Positions 15,991 through 25,655 of a stretch of 64,000 bases of DNA are shown here, piece after piece. A model generated the notes under the pieces. That model made no database searches and had not been told where the DNA came from. It was given only the letters and a program-made list of their open reading frames with translations. The stretch spans positions 3,596,001 through 3,660,000 of the forward strand of contig JARWKL010000010.1 of assembly GCA_029961685.1 (NCBI GenBank), given 5' to 3'. The position numbers and the translations under genes are program-made. The stretch comes from Aristolochia californica (lineage: Eukaryota > Streptophyta > Magnoliopsida > Piperales > Aristolochiaceae). Position 1 is the first letter of the stretch, and the number at the start of each line of letters is the position of its first letter.

Positions 15991-16740
15991 AACCAATTTT
16001 CAACCTGAGTTTTTTTATAAGGAGATATTGATCTTGCAAGAGTCAATGGTCATGTTGGAAAAAAAGGAGAAACAGTGCTTAGTTCGGTAAGATGAAAGAG
16101 ACCGAAATCTATCAGATTATTTATCTTCTGATAATTATATTTTATGAAGGAAAGTTATACTTGGATGAAAGGTATTTAACTCTAGTTTTAGAAGGAGAAA
16201 ATTTAATATCAATCTGATTTATATTTAAAGATATATTCGCATTGGAAGAATCAAAGGTCATGCTGGTATTCTATTATATTGAAAAATCTGAATTTATGCC
16301 CTTTGTTTTTCGTCACTGTTTGAGTTGCTATATCAGGAAAATTTCTCACTTCTCCCTGATTGAAGGGTTTATTACTACATCTATGTTATTTGGGCTTATT
16401 GTTGCATCTATGATATTTGGTTCAAGTTAGGATCAATGCCATTACCTCCTAGCTTGAGGGGGAGAAGTACAAGAAGTACAAGAAAGAGGTATTTTATTCC
16501 ATATGTTGGAGATAAGTTTATATGACCAAAATATTCAAGAAAGGGGGAGTACAAAAGATGAAGCTTATGCATCTAAGAAAAAATATTTATATTGGTTTAT
16601 GAATATTTCATGGGTCCTTCTACAAGGTTTATTATTTTGGTTTGTGTTACATTACAACTGCTGCTATTATGTCTTTTTGGACGAGACATTATTATTGAAG
16701 AAGAGGTGGCCTCAGTACCTTTTCTCATACCATAATTTAT

Positions 16741-16880
16741 TTGACTCTCAAAAATATCACGGTTGGGATACCATGAGAGTCGCTACCCGGATTGGGACAC
16801 CATGATAAATTTAACTCTCAAAAATATCACGATTGCGATACCATGAGAGTCGGTGTCCGGATTGGGACACCATTATAAAT
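16741..16880 (+). repeat. 70-bp tandem duplication
   Basis: CTCTCAAAAATATCACG at 16745 and 16815 starts two copies that each include ATACCATGAGAGTCG and CGGATTGGGACACCAT. The repeat carries short inverted words (GAGAGT/ACTCTC) and could form a stem. Confidence 0.8.
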
Positions 16881-17238
16881 AAACCCACTACCTCCTTGTA
16901 ATGGCTTTTATTACTCCTACAACTTGAGAGTCGTTGTCCTGTGGAGAGACACGGTGGTGGACACTTCAAAGCAATGTCGATAGACACACTACCTTAAGAA
17001 GACGGAGTGTGCCCTACATCCAACATTAGGACTGGAGTATGGAGCAATGTTTTACTGTCTAGGAGTGATTTTTACACTCACTTATATTATGCCAGCAAGG
17101 CCTCATGGAAGGACGCAACATCGTGAGGGCGACTGTTGGAAGATGAAGACATATTGGAATATGTGTCAGTTTATTCAAAAAGATTTTATACATCAATTTG
17201 CAGCAAGCTAAAAGTTCATTCTCTCACCACCCCCCCCG

Positions 17239-17250
17239 CTTGAGGGGGAG
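17239..17250 (+). other. Polypurine tract of the non-coding element
   Basis: CTTGAGGGGGAG directly before the 3' LTR start TGTTAGAAG, the usual plus-strand priming site. Confidence 0.85.
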
Positions 17251-17693
17251 TGTTAGAAGATAGGCCCAAGCCCACACGACCAAGGAAGGCCCACATATCT
17301 AAGAGTATTATAAGATGGGTTACACAACCAAGAAAGGTCCACAAGATGGGCCCAAGCACATAAGAATTAGGACCCACCATGATCACCACAAACTGGCATC
17401 CTTATCACATAAGTTGGAAGATCAAGAAGGACTTACAAAGGCATCTTTATCTTATGGTCACGTCCTAAAAGAGTTCTAGTTTGAGTTATGTTTGCCTTTT
17501 ATCTATATTGAGTTATTTAATTATGCTAGGACTTATCTTTAAGTGTTAGAGTTTGGGTTGTAATTGGGACAAATGTAGTTTTATTGTAATTGGACTTTGC
17601 TACATTCCTCTATTATAAATAGAGGTTCATGTACTCTAATTATAATAAGTTAATGAAGTCGATAAAGTATTTCTATTTTCCATAAATTCAACA
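17251..17693 (+). repeat. 3' LTR of the non-coding element
   Basis: Closely matches 14888-15377 except for a 47-bp unit present once instead of twice and scattered changes. Ends CATAAATTCAACA. Confidence 0.9.
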
Positions 17694-19620
17694 GGAGCAA
17701 AGCTATCAAATCTGTTGCCTACCTTATCAATCGAACACCTTTTAGAGTTACAAACTTTCAAACTCCTTAACAAAAATTGCACTCCCTAATTTCCATTCTC
17801 CATCTTCTGAATCTTGAACCCCGGGTTTTTGGGCGTACCGTATATGTTCATATCCCAAAAGTCTTGTGAAATAAACTTAATCCATGTACCAAACGATGTG
17901 TTTTTGTTGGTTATTCTAATTTTCAAAAAGGATATCGGTGCTATGATCCACACACCCGAAAGCTTCATGTAACCCTAGATGCCTCTTTCCATGAAATAAA
18001 ACCTTATTACTCAAGGGGAGTCTCTTAGAATTCTCTTCAGGGGGAAAGCTCAAGTGAAGAGAATGTTCAATAAGAGAATAGCGGAGGGGCTGAGTTTATT
18101 GAGTTAGAAGAGATTAATTAATTTTTTAAGCAACCAGGTCGTCATGATGTGCAACAAGATTATGATCCCAACCATGAAGCTAAGAGTGAATCATTAATTT
18201 TTCCAGAAGAATCCTCAGAGTTGCCTGTGTCTGCACCATCAACTGAAGAATCAACCCAGCATGTTCCTCCTCGGATAAATTTGAATCATGTGTTTGATGA
18301 ATCTAATGAAATATATGTTCCTACATAAAATATAAACCCTAGATATCCACAAAGATTGAATAGGAAAGTTCCAAAGAAAACCTAATCTTGAAGCCAAGAC
18401 CAAATACTGAATCAACAACAATGTGTCTTCCCATAAGTTGACTATATCGTATGCATTTACTGTTGATCAATTATCCAGGGTTTCTATTCCTAGTAATGTG
18501 CAGGATGCATTAGCTGATCCAAAATGGAAAAAAGCGATAAACAAAGAGATGGACCCTCTACAAAAGAAAATCATTTGGGAACTTGTTCCACAACCTCAAG
18601 GACTGAAGACAATTGGATGTCAATGGGTGTTCACAGTGAAACTCAAACTGGATGGAAGTATTGAAAGATAGAAAGTTCAGCTAGTTGCAAAGAGATATAC
18701 GCAAAGGTATGGGATAGACTATCAGGATACTTTTGCACCAGTAGCTAAGATCAATACAGTTCACATTCTTATATCTATAGCAACAAATCGATATTGGCCT
18801 CTGCAACAATTTGATGTTGAAAATGTCTTTCTCAATGGAGACTTACGTGGAGCTATCACCCGGAGTTAAAAGTGGTTCTTTATGTCAAGGTGAAGTTTGT
18901 AAATTGAAGAAGTCATTGTAGGGGCTAAAACAGTCACCTAGAGCATGGTTTGGCAGATTCTCAACTACAATGAAGGAGTTTGGCTAAAATCAAAGTAACT
19001 CAGATCATACTTTGTTTATAAAACACAAAGAAGCAAAAGTAACGACTTTAATTGTGTATGTTGAGATATGGTCTTGACAGGAGATGACCCATGTGAAATG
19101 CATGTTTTACAAGAGTATTTAGCCACTAAATTCAAAATGAAGGATCTCATACAACTTAAATATTCTTTTGTAATTGAGATTGTAAGATTGAAACATGGAG
19201 TCTGCCTTTTACAGCGAAAATATGTGTTGGATCTTCTAGCCAAAACCAGAATTCTCCTAGATCAAACCCCAACAGACAAAGGGCATTATCAACAATTAGT
19301 TCAAAGATTAATCTACCTATCACACACAAGGCCCAATGTAACATATGCAGTGAGCATTGTGAGTCAGTTCATGCATGCACCGAATGAAGAACATATGGAA
19401 GCAGTCTATCGGATCTTGAAATACTTAAAGAGTGCTCTAGGAAAAGGTTTATTATCCTAAAAAAAAATATCTCTAACATTGAAGGATATACAGATTCTGA
19501 TTGGGCAGGTGATCAGACAACCAGAAGATCTACGTCAGGTTACTTTACTTTTGTGGAAGGAAATCTTGTCACTTGGAAAAGCAGAAAACAGAAGGTAGTA
19601 TCAAGGAAGACATTTCATGG
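17694..19620 (+). pseudogene. Inner copia RT/RNase H remnant
   Basis: After a remnant of the integrase/RT linker, RT starts at about 18490 (ALADPKWKKAINKEM, CQWVFTVKLKLDGSIE, DTFAPVAKI) and continues, broken by stops, to MKDLIQLKYSFVIEI, YVLDLLAKTRIL, then RPNVTYAVSIVSQFMHAPN and the RNase H start. The YVDD active site is degraded (VC*DMVLTG, with a stop in the box). The distal RNase H is missing. Confidence 0.85.
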
Positions 19621-19673
19621 TATAATTGACAAGTTGGGCTTGATTGACATGTATGCGCCAACTTGAGAGGGAG

Positions 19674-19848
19674 TGTTTGAAATGACCTGTAAATCATAGG
19701 TTGCAATTTGTTATCGTAATTGGAGGAAATGATTTGTTCCTGATTCTAGGATCTAATTTGGACCTAAATTAGGTTGTAATTGTATTATAAAAAGCCTCCG
19801 TTTGGGAGAAGAATACATTAGAAAATTATTTGAAACCTCCGTCTGACA
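19674..19848 (+). repeat. 3' LTR of the inner copia element
   Basis: Starts TGTTTGAAATGACC after a purine-rich TTGAGAGGGAG tract and ends GTCTGACA. It is followed by AGAGA, the second copy of the target duplication. Confidence 0.9.
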
Positions 19849-20012
19849 AGAGATAAAGATAAGAGCTGATAGAATTTGAGATTGTCTCAAATAGTAACTC
19901 TGAAGCAATGTAAACTCCTCTTAGTGATAATATTTTCCATGTAAAATCTTATCTCTTTGTAACCTAAAAATACCTGAATTGATGAATGTAAAGAATCGGG
20001 AAATTATTCATT
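19849..20012 (+). repeat. Continuation of the outer element's split 3' LTR
   Basis: AGAGATAAAGATAAGAGC resumes the LTR sequence that was broken at 13078 (13070-13078 reads TGATAGAGA). The shared words CTCAAAT, ATCTTATCTCTTTGTAAC and AATACCTGAATT match the 5' LTR at 12166. Confidence 0.8.
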
Positions 20013-20052
20013 CTTTTTATTTAATATTTATCACTATTGAAAATAACCTAAA

Positions 20053-21300
20053 ACCTATTAGTGTGCACTAAAAATAGTGAGTGAAATCACTCCCTCAGGC
20101 TAGTGTATGCACTTTCACTCACTCACTCACTCGCTCTCTCACTCTTGTTCTGTTCATTCTGCCCTCTCTCTTTTGCATTTGAATATAATAGAATTAAATA
20201 TTTATTTAAGTATTTTATTTTATATATTACATTAAAATAAATATATAAATTTATTTTTAATTATTTATTAATTTAAACAAGCTGAATTTTATCGTAGTTA
20301 AATAAAATAATATTTTAAAAAATAAATCTATTAGAGTAATTTTGTGTAATAAAAGACCCACTTTTTATTTATATAAATTCATGATTTTAATATTATATTT
20401 ATTTATAATTTAAGAGTGAAAATTTAGATATTACAAAAGTAAAAATTTGATTAAGTATTTGTATATTATAAAAAAGAGTATTTTTATCATTTTATTTTAA
20501 TATATTTAATTATTTATTTATTATTTGTTAAAAAATATTTATTAATTTAAAACAAGTTAAAATAATTCATTAATTTAAATTTTTTAAATTTATTTTAGTC
20601 TAGTCAAATAAAACTATCTAAAATAAATTTTAAATCTATTAAAATAATTTTATATAGTAAAATACACTTTTTATTTATATAAATTCATTATTTTTAGTAT
20701 TATATTTAATTTCTATTTTAAGAGTGAGAATTTAGATATTTTAAAGTAAGGATTTGTTTCATTATTTTTTATCTATTTAATTATTAAATAATCTTAATTT
20801 AATTTAAAATTATTTATTAATTTAAAACAAGTTAAAAATTTTAGTTTAGTTAAATAAGACTATCTTATAAAACTAAATCTATAAAGTATTTTTTATAATA
20901 AAATACCCTTTTTTTATTTATGTAAGTTTATGATTTTAATATTATATTTAATTACTATTTTATGAGTGAGAATTTAGATATTAAAAAGTAAAAATTTGAT
21001 TAAGCATTTGGATATTATAAAATTAAAATTTGTTTAAGTATTTTATTTTTATATATTTAATTAAACGAATTAGTTTATTTAATTATTTAATAATTTATTA
21101 ATTTTACAAGTTAAAATCTATCTTAACTTATTAATTGAAAAGTTAAATAAAAAATATCTTATAAAATTTTAATCTATTAGAGTATTTTATTAATAAATTT
21201 TGTATGTACTTTTCACTATACTTTCAACTGCGCACTCTAACACAAAAAAAAGTATTTTACATTTACTTTCACTAAGTAATTCACTTTCCATATGTACTAA
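20053..21300. repeat. AT-rich degraded tandem repeat block
   Basis: Extremely AT-rich, no gene. A repeated motif (GTTAAATAAAA-TATCTTA-AAATCTATTA-AGTA) recurs near 20297, 20601, 20842 and 21135, and GAATTTAGATATT with flanking words recurs near 20422, 20730 and 20970, so units are about 240-305 bp. The two edges show loosely inverted sequence (TAGTGTGCAC...TGAGTGAAA on the left, TTTCACTAAGT...CATATGTACTA on the right), which could be worn terminal inverted repeats. A CACT-rich microsatellite lies at 20113-20145. Confidence 0.6.
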
Positions 21301-21319
21301 CCCCCCCCCCCCCTCCCCT
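21301..21319 (+). repeat. Poly-C run
   Basis: A run of 13-14 C interrupted once by T (CCCCCCCTCCCC). It is isolated in AT-rich sequence. Its exact length is uncertain in any assembly. Confidence 0.8.
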
Positions 21320-21594
21320 TTGTCTTTTTAGATCAAAACTTGTCTCTTGGCTACAACCTTTGAGAGCAAATCACAATGAAGAGAGCCATTAAATAATTGC
21401 ATTGCTTTCAAATGGTAGAGATAGACTAAAGAAAATTGTAGTCAAACACCATATTTGCAAGTTCAGGAAACATTTGCAAATGATTAAATTTTAAGGAAAT
21501 AATGGTGTTTGAAGGTTCTGAGTTGAGATATTACGTCAAGCAATCGATCTAAATGTAAACAAACCTATTAAACTTTTTTTTTTATATTTACTTT

Positions 21595-22690
21595 TGTTAA
21601 AAAAATTGTTTAAGGGTATTTTGGTCATTCTTGTACTCATAGGTTTCTCCTAAGGATGCAGTAAGCTAAGCTTCATATTAGGACTCTACGTTTCAATTTT
21701 TTATTCAAATCTTGTAATGAGGAATAGAACTATCTTTTTTTAAGAGGAGAGGGATTGATTTTTTAGCCATCAAGACCTCAACATGCACAGCTTTCTTGAT
21801 GGCTTTCCTTCTCTCTTCTTTCTTTCTTTTTTCTCTCACTTTTTCTTCTCCAATTTCAATATTACAATTCTACAAGGTATCAGAGCAATAGAAATCAATC
21901 TAGGGAGGTTTTTCTAAGAGTTTTTTTGTTCTCTCCGCGAGTTTTCTCTTCCTACAAAAGGTTCCTTCAAACAATTCTTTTACTAGTTGGGTAAGGTTCA
22001 AATCTTTCTCTCTTTTTGTCATAACGAACTAGTGGATGGTTTTTGCTACTAATTAAGCAGTGTACTATGTTTTTACTACCCCTAGAGACTAAGGGTTTTA
22101 TGCTAAACCTATACCTACATCACCTATATTGTGTCACCAATTTTGTGACTACATCAACTTTACTTGACATGGAGATGTGGGCCCCGCTTGACATGCACAA
22201 GTTGGAGTTTGTATTTATTGCTATTTTGGATTACGTATATCACTCCATTAATAGTTGTCGTATATTTAGAGGCTATTAGAGGATTAAATGGATCACTCGA
22301 GCAAATATGTTGCTATAATTAAGCCTTTTGAGAGTTTAGACGATAGGAGCTCTCATTCGATTCAGATTAGTTCTGTGAAGTTGAATAGACCGAATTATGT
22401 TAATTGGTCTAGGTCTGTCCTTATGTTTTTGAAGGCCAAGGGGAAGGTCAAGTACATTATGGATAGCTCTCCCAATCCTGTAAATTGGGAGGCATAATCA
22501 AGTGATGTTTTGGTTGGTCAAATAGCATGGAACCCAAGTTTAGTTATCAAATTTTGAGTGGTGGAACTTCGAAAGAAATATGAAATACACTCGCTTTTGT
22601 GTTATCTCAAGAGAGCAATTTGTCTTAGAATATATGAGTGCAGGTTCGATATTTTAACTTGCAATGGGTAATAGATATTTTAACATGCAA
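21595..22690 (+). mobile_element. Copia 5'-end fragment (LTR, primer site, gag)
   Basis: A putative LTR starts TGTTAAAAAAATTG (21595) and ends ATTCTACA (21874). It is followed by AGGTATCAGAGC (21875-21886), one base off the canonical primer-binding site, a leader and a gag-like frame starting at 22288. Pol is absent; the chromovirus at 22879 lies just beyond. The left LTR boundary is inferred from the TG start only. Confidence 0.6.
22288..22690 (+). pseudogene. Copia gag N-terminal fragment
   Basis: ATG at 22288 opens 69 residues with the typical copia gag start: ISSVKLNRPNYVNWSRSV, then LMFLKAKGKVKYIM. A stop at about 22495 ends the open part. Sequence resembling the following gag region continues with further stops until about 22690. 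Confidence 0.75.
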
Positions 22691-22878
22691 AGGGGTGTTA
22701 GATGCAAGGTATCTTATCATATCTTCTAGGGACACGAGTGGAATAAGATGAAAAGGGAAAGGATATTTTGGTCATTGCATGGATAGGAATAAAAAAGAGA
22801 GCAAATGGAGACAGGATATGGATGGGAAGATTCAAGAGTTTTGGGGGAAAAGAGAGCCAAAGGGAATGAGAGGGAGGG
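22691..22878. other. Flank left of the chromovirus
   Basis: Purine-rich AT sequence with no recognised gene. It ends with GAGGG (22874-22878), which resembles GAAGG at 29697-29701 on the other side of the element. Confidence 0.4.
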
Positions 22879-23892
22879 TGTCACGCGGTTAGATTTAGGC
22901 TAGGTCCGTCTAGCCAAGCGGAATATCTACCCCGTGCGGCCTAGTCCTTCCCAAGAACTAGTCAGCCTCCTTGAGCCTCGGATCTTCCAACCAATACTTC
23001 ACACAAGAAGTTGTAAACCAAATGGGACAACGAAAAGACCAAGATATAGAAGAGAAAAACCTACTTTGTATTGAGAATACAAGATTACAAAGGGTGGCCA
23101 AACACTCTTGAAGGCCAAGGCTAAAAACTCTCTCTATACACTAAAAGATTAAAGAAGGCTAAGGATTTTTTTGAACCCTTTACAATGGGAGAGGCCTATC
23201 TATTTATAGTCTCTCCCCTGGCCTTAAGAAATCTCTAAAAACGCCCAAAAATCCGTCAGATCCGAAAATTTTGGTTTCTGGCATCAAGGGCGCCTTGGTT
23301 AGGCGGGCGCCTGGCCCTGAGGAAACCCCATTTCGCGCGCGGCTGGAGTCCTGGTCGCGTGGGCGCCTCAGAAAACCCCATTTCGCGAGTGGGCGCCTGG
23401 CCTATCGTGCTCATGCCTGCGCCTGGCCTATCGTGCGTGCGCCTGTGCCTGGAAGCCTGTTGTGCGCGTGTTTGCGTCTGGCGTCCTGAGGAAAATCCAT
23501 TTCACCCCACCTGGAGTTCTGGTTGCGCGCGGGCAACCCCATTTCGCCCCGCCTAGAGTCTTGGTCGCACACCAGCAACCCCATTTCGCCCCGCCTAGGA
23601 TCCTGGTCGCGTGCAACCCCATTTCGCCCTGCCACGAGTGTTTGTTGGTGTGCTGTCTTGTGTCTGAACTGGCTACCGGGGTTGTTGTGCACCTTGTTGC
23701 ACGGTCATCCGTTTGGCAAGATCAAGTGTGTCTTCTTTTGCTGAAGGTTATGCCGGGCCAACCATATTTGTGCGCCCCTCTGGGTCATGCCATTGCACTT
23801 GGTCTTGGCCGTTGCTGCTATTGCTATGCACTGGACTTGCACAATCTTCTGCCTTGGTGTCTGGCCACACTATTGCTTCATCCACCGTCTCA
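22879..23892 (-). repeat. 3' LTR of the chromovirus
   Basis: About 1014 bp. Plus-strand start is TGTCACGCGGTTAGATTTAG, shared with 28729. Similarity between the copies ends at the TCTCA at 23888-23892. TG...CA ends fit on the minus strand (TGAGACGG...CGTGACA). It includes a GC-rich tandem array (23320-23640). The last ~145 bp of the chromodomain reading frame lie inside it. Confidence 0.88.
23320..23640. repeat. GC-rich tandem array in the 3' LTR
   Basis: Six imperfect units carrying CCCCATTTCG or CCATTTCACC, most followed by a word like CCTGGAGTCCTGGTCGC, spaced about 45-65 bp with one longer gap. Base composition is strongly GC-rich, in sharp contrast to the AT-rich surroundings. The array is also present at 29175-29440. 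Confidence 0.85.
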
Positions 23893-24224
23893 TACTCCCA
23901 CAGCCATAAGGCAGACGTCCTCATCTGCAACCCTTGGCGATAGTCGGCTACCTCCTTTTCGAACTGCCATAACTCGGCAGCATCCTGCCATGTTGCCTCA
24001 CTTTTCGGTTGACCTTGCCACTTGACCAAGTATTGCGTCCTCCGGGGCTTGCCCCTTTGGCGTTCCTCTCGGTCAGCAATAATATACTCTACCCTATTGT
24101 CAAAGGTAGTAGATATATCCATGGGAGCTCTTGGGTCAACTACTCTATCCGGGTCTGGGTCTTCAAAATAAGGTTTAAGGTTCGATACATGAAAAACATT
24201 GTGGAACTTAAACCTTTTCGGCAA
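23748..24224 (-). pseudogene. Chromovirus integrase C-terminus with chromodomain
   Basis: The frame starts within the integrase C-terminal region (FHNVFHVSNLKPYF, the typical link before chromodomains) and continues through VEYIIADREE, RRTQYLVKWQGQPKSEATW and AAELWQFEKEVADY. This is a recognisable chromodomain with the aromatic positions Y, W and W, known in plant chromoviruses to bias integration to certain chromatin. The frame runs on past the LTR start (23892) and stops at 23748. Upstream, an in-frame stop just before LPKRFKFHN separates it from the rest of integrase. Confidence 0.88.
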
Positions 24225-25443
24225 CTACAATTTGTAGGCGAGGTTGCCCACATGTTTAATGGTAGGAAAGGGTCCTTCATATTTCTTCAAAAGACCTTTG
24301 TTCTTGCTTCTTAGGTGACGAAATTGTTCAGGTCTGAGTTTGAGAAGAACCTGGTCACCGATATTGAAAGAAGACGCCCTCCTCTACACATCAGCATGTT
24401 TCTTCATCTTTTTAGTTGCCATATGCAATAAGACTCGTGCCAGCTCCGTTTTCTCTTTCCACCTCTTCCTCGGCTGATGAGTTGTTGAATTTTTTCGTGA
24501 AGTGTCTGGAAAGAGACCCGTGCGAGCCAAAGGTTGTTGTCCTGTCGCCAACTCGAAAGGACTATGCCCGGTTGATTCAGATTTTCGTAAATTGGGCCAC
24601 GTCTAACAAGCCTGGCCAATTTTTCTGATTCGCTACAACAAAATGGCGTAAGTACTGTTCTAATAAAGCATTTACCCACTCGGTTTTGGCAGTCACTTTG
24701 AGGATGAAAACTAGTGGAAAAACTTAGAGATGTTCCCATTAACTTGAATAACTTGGTCCAAAAATTTCCTTGAATCTGGGGTCACAATCACTGATGATCG
24801 TTGTGGGCAACCCCCATTGCTTCACCACATGTGCCATGAATGCTCTAGCTGCTTCGTCTGTTGTACAATCACTTGGCACTGCTACGAATGTTTCATACTT
24901 CGTAAATCTGTCTACCACCACCATGTTAGACGCCAACCCATCTTTCTTACGTAATCTAGAGATGAAGTCCATTGAAACAGACTCCCACGGCCGCTTTGGA
25001 ATAGGTAAGGGCTGTAGCAAACCCCTAGGCTTGCATTGTTCGATCTTATCTTGTTGACAGATAAGACATGTGTGCACAAACTCCTCCACATCATTCTCCA
25101 TGTCTTGCCAATAATATTGGCCAGACAACAAGGCCAACGTCCTTCTTTGACCTGGATGTCCTGCCCACAAGGTATCATGGCATTCCCTCAAGAGGTCACG
25201 TCGTAGGTTATCGTACTTAGGCACATAAAGTCGATTACCTTTGGTCTTGAGCAATCTGTAGTCAAGCCAGAATCTTCTCGTCTCTCCCAAGGTAGCAGCT
25301 TGTACAATGTTGTAAGCCTGGGCATCTTGGCGAATTCCAATGTGAATCTTTTCTAGCAACTCCGTACCAACTTGTGTAATTGTTGTAAAGGCATGTAATC
25401 GCAAAGTTCCATTTTCTGTTTTTGCGCCAAGATGGTCTTCCAT
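24225..25443 (-). pseudogene. Chromovirus integrase (zinc and core domains)
   Basis: An open segment of 234 codons (25443-24739) carries the HHCC zinc module (ECHDTLWAGHPGQRRTL, then HTCLICQQDK) and the core start PWESVSMDFISRLRKKDG and VVDRFTKYETFVAV. It reaches SDCDPRF, where relatives usually read SDRDPRF. A frameshift at about 24740 moves the rest (LSFSTSFHPQSDCQNRV) to another frame, broken again before the chromodomain. The catalytic D and D are visible; the last catalytic E is replaced by C (relatives have Q-S-D-G-Q-T-E or similar). Confidence 0.88.
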
Positions 25444-25655
25444 GTGTGCGCGCTTGCCTTGCTCAAATGCCTATCTCTTGCACGTACGCTTGCGCCGCGC
25501 TCTTCTTCATGTACTGTTGCTACCGCATCGCGCGTGAAGCAAGTGCCGTCTGTTGCGGTATGCGGGGATTCAGCCGCATGCGTCTTCTCCTCTGTCGCAT
25601 GCGTGCATGATGCTGGTGTTTCCTGCCCCATGTGCGCCAAACTCTGGCTAGTCTC
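25353..25655 (-). pseudogene. RNase H-integrase connector, GC-rich, after a stop
   Basis: The RT/RNase H frame meets a stop after SYE and then stays open for about 95 codons (HMGQETPASCTHATEEKTHA...) before it shifts relative to the integrase frame near 25400. This connector is rich in Ala, Thr, His and Cys, is GC-rich on the DNA level, and has no family match I know. It could be a lineage-specific linker or captured sequence. Confidence 0.6.

Larger units (their letters stand above)
14888..17693 (+). mobile_element. Non-coding LTR retrotransposon nested in copia integrase
   Basis: LTRs at 14888-15377 (490 bp) and 17251-17693 (443 bp) begin TGTTGGATGATAGGCCC and TGTTAGAAGATAGGCCC and end ATAAATTCAACA. 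A TGGTATTAGAGC primer-binding site follows the first and a polypurine tract CTTGAGGGGGAG precedes the second. The 1.87-kb interior has no gag or pol domain in any frame, so the element is non-autonomous (LARD/TRIM-like in organisation). The 47-bp length difference between LTRs is a tandem duplication in the 5' copy. Flanks TTATT and GGAGC do not match, and integrase sequence is missing across the insertion, which points to a deletion or inter-element recombination. Confidence 0.85.
13079..19848 (+). mobile_element. Copia element inserted in the outer LTR, TSD AGAGA
   Basis: Both LTRs, a canonical primer-binding site, gag knuckle, protease, part of integrase, RT and part of RNase H are present in copia order on the plus strand. 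The 5-bp AGAGA occurs at 13074-13078 and again at 19849-19853, an exact target-site duplication inside the outer element's 3' LTR. The 5' LTR is 188 bp and the 3' LTR 175 bp, with one 13-bp indel and other changes. The integrase is interrupted by a non-coding LTR element (14888-17693), and the distal integrase is deleted there. Confidence 0.9.
12166..20012 (+). mobile_element. Outer copia element of a three-layer nest, internally deleted
   Basis: The 5' LTR starts TGATAGAGATAAAG at 12166 and runs to about 12330. Instead of a primer-binding site it jumps straight into the 3' end of pol (12370-13060). The 3' LTR starts at 13070 with the same TGATAGAGA and is split at 13078 by a younger copia element. 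It resumes at 19854 and ends near 20012. The two LTRs look about 85% alike by eye, so the element is old. Flanking CTTTT at 12161-12165 and 20013-20017 may be its target duplication. It belongs to the same family as the element at 35717-39562, with closely similar LTR starts and pol sequence. Confidence 0.75.

Noticed and set aside
23320..23640. Repeated GC-rich units considered as a CRISPR array
   Set aside because: Repeats are imperfect, intervals vary and are themselves repeat-like, the array is duplicated in both LTRs, and the genome is a plant.
23462..24025. 187-codon plus-strand open frame
   Set aside because: It reads through the GC-rich LTR array and the antisense of the chromodomain; the repeated peptide units are an artefact of the DNA repeats.
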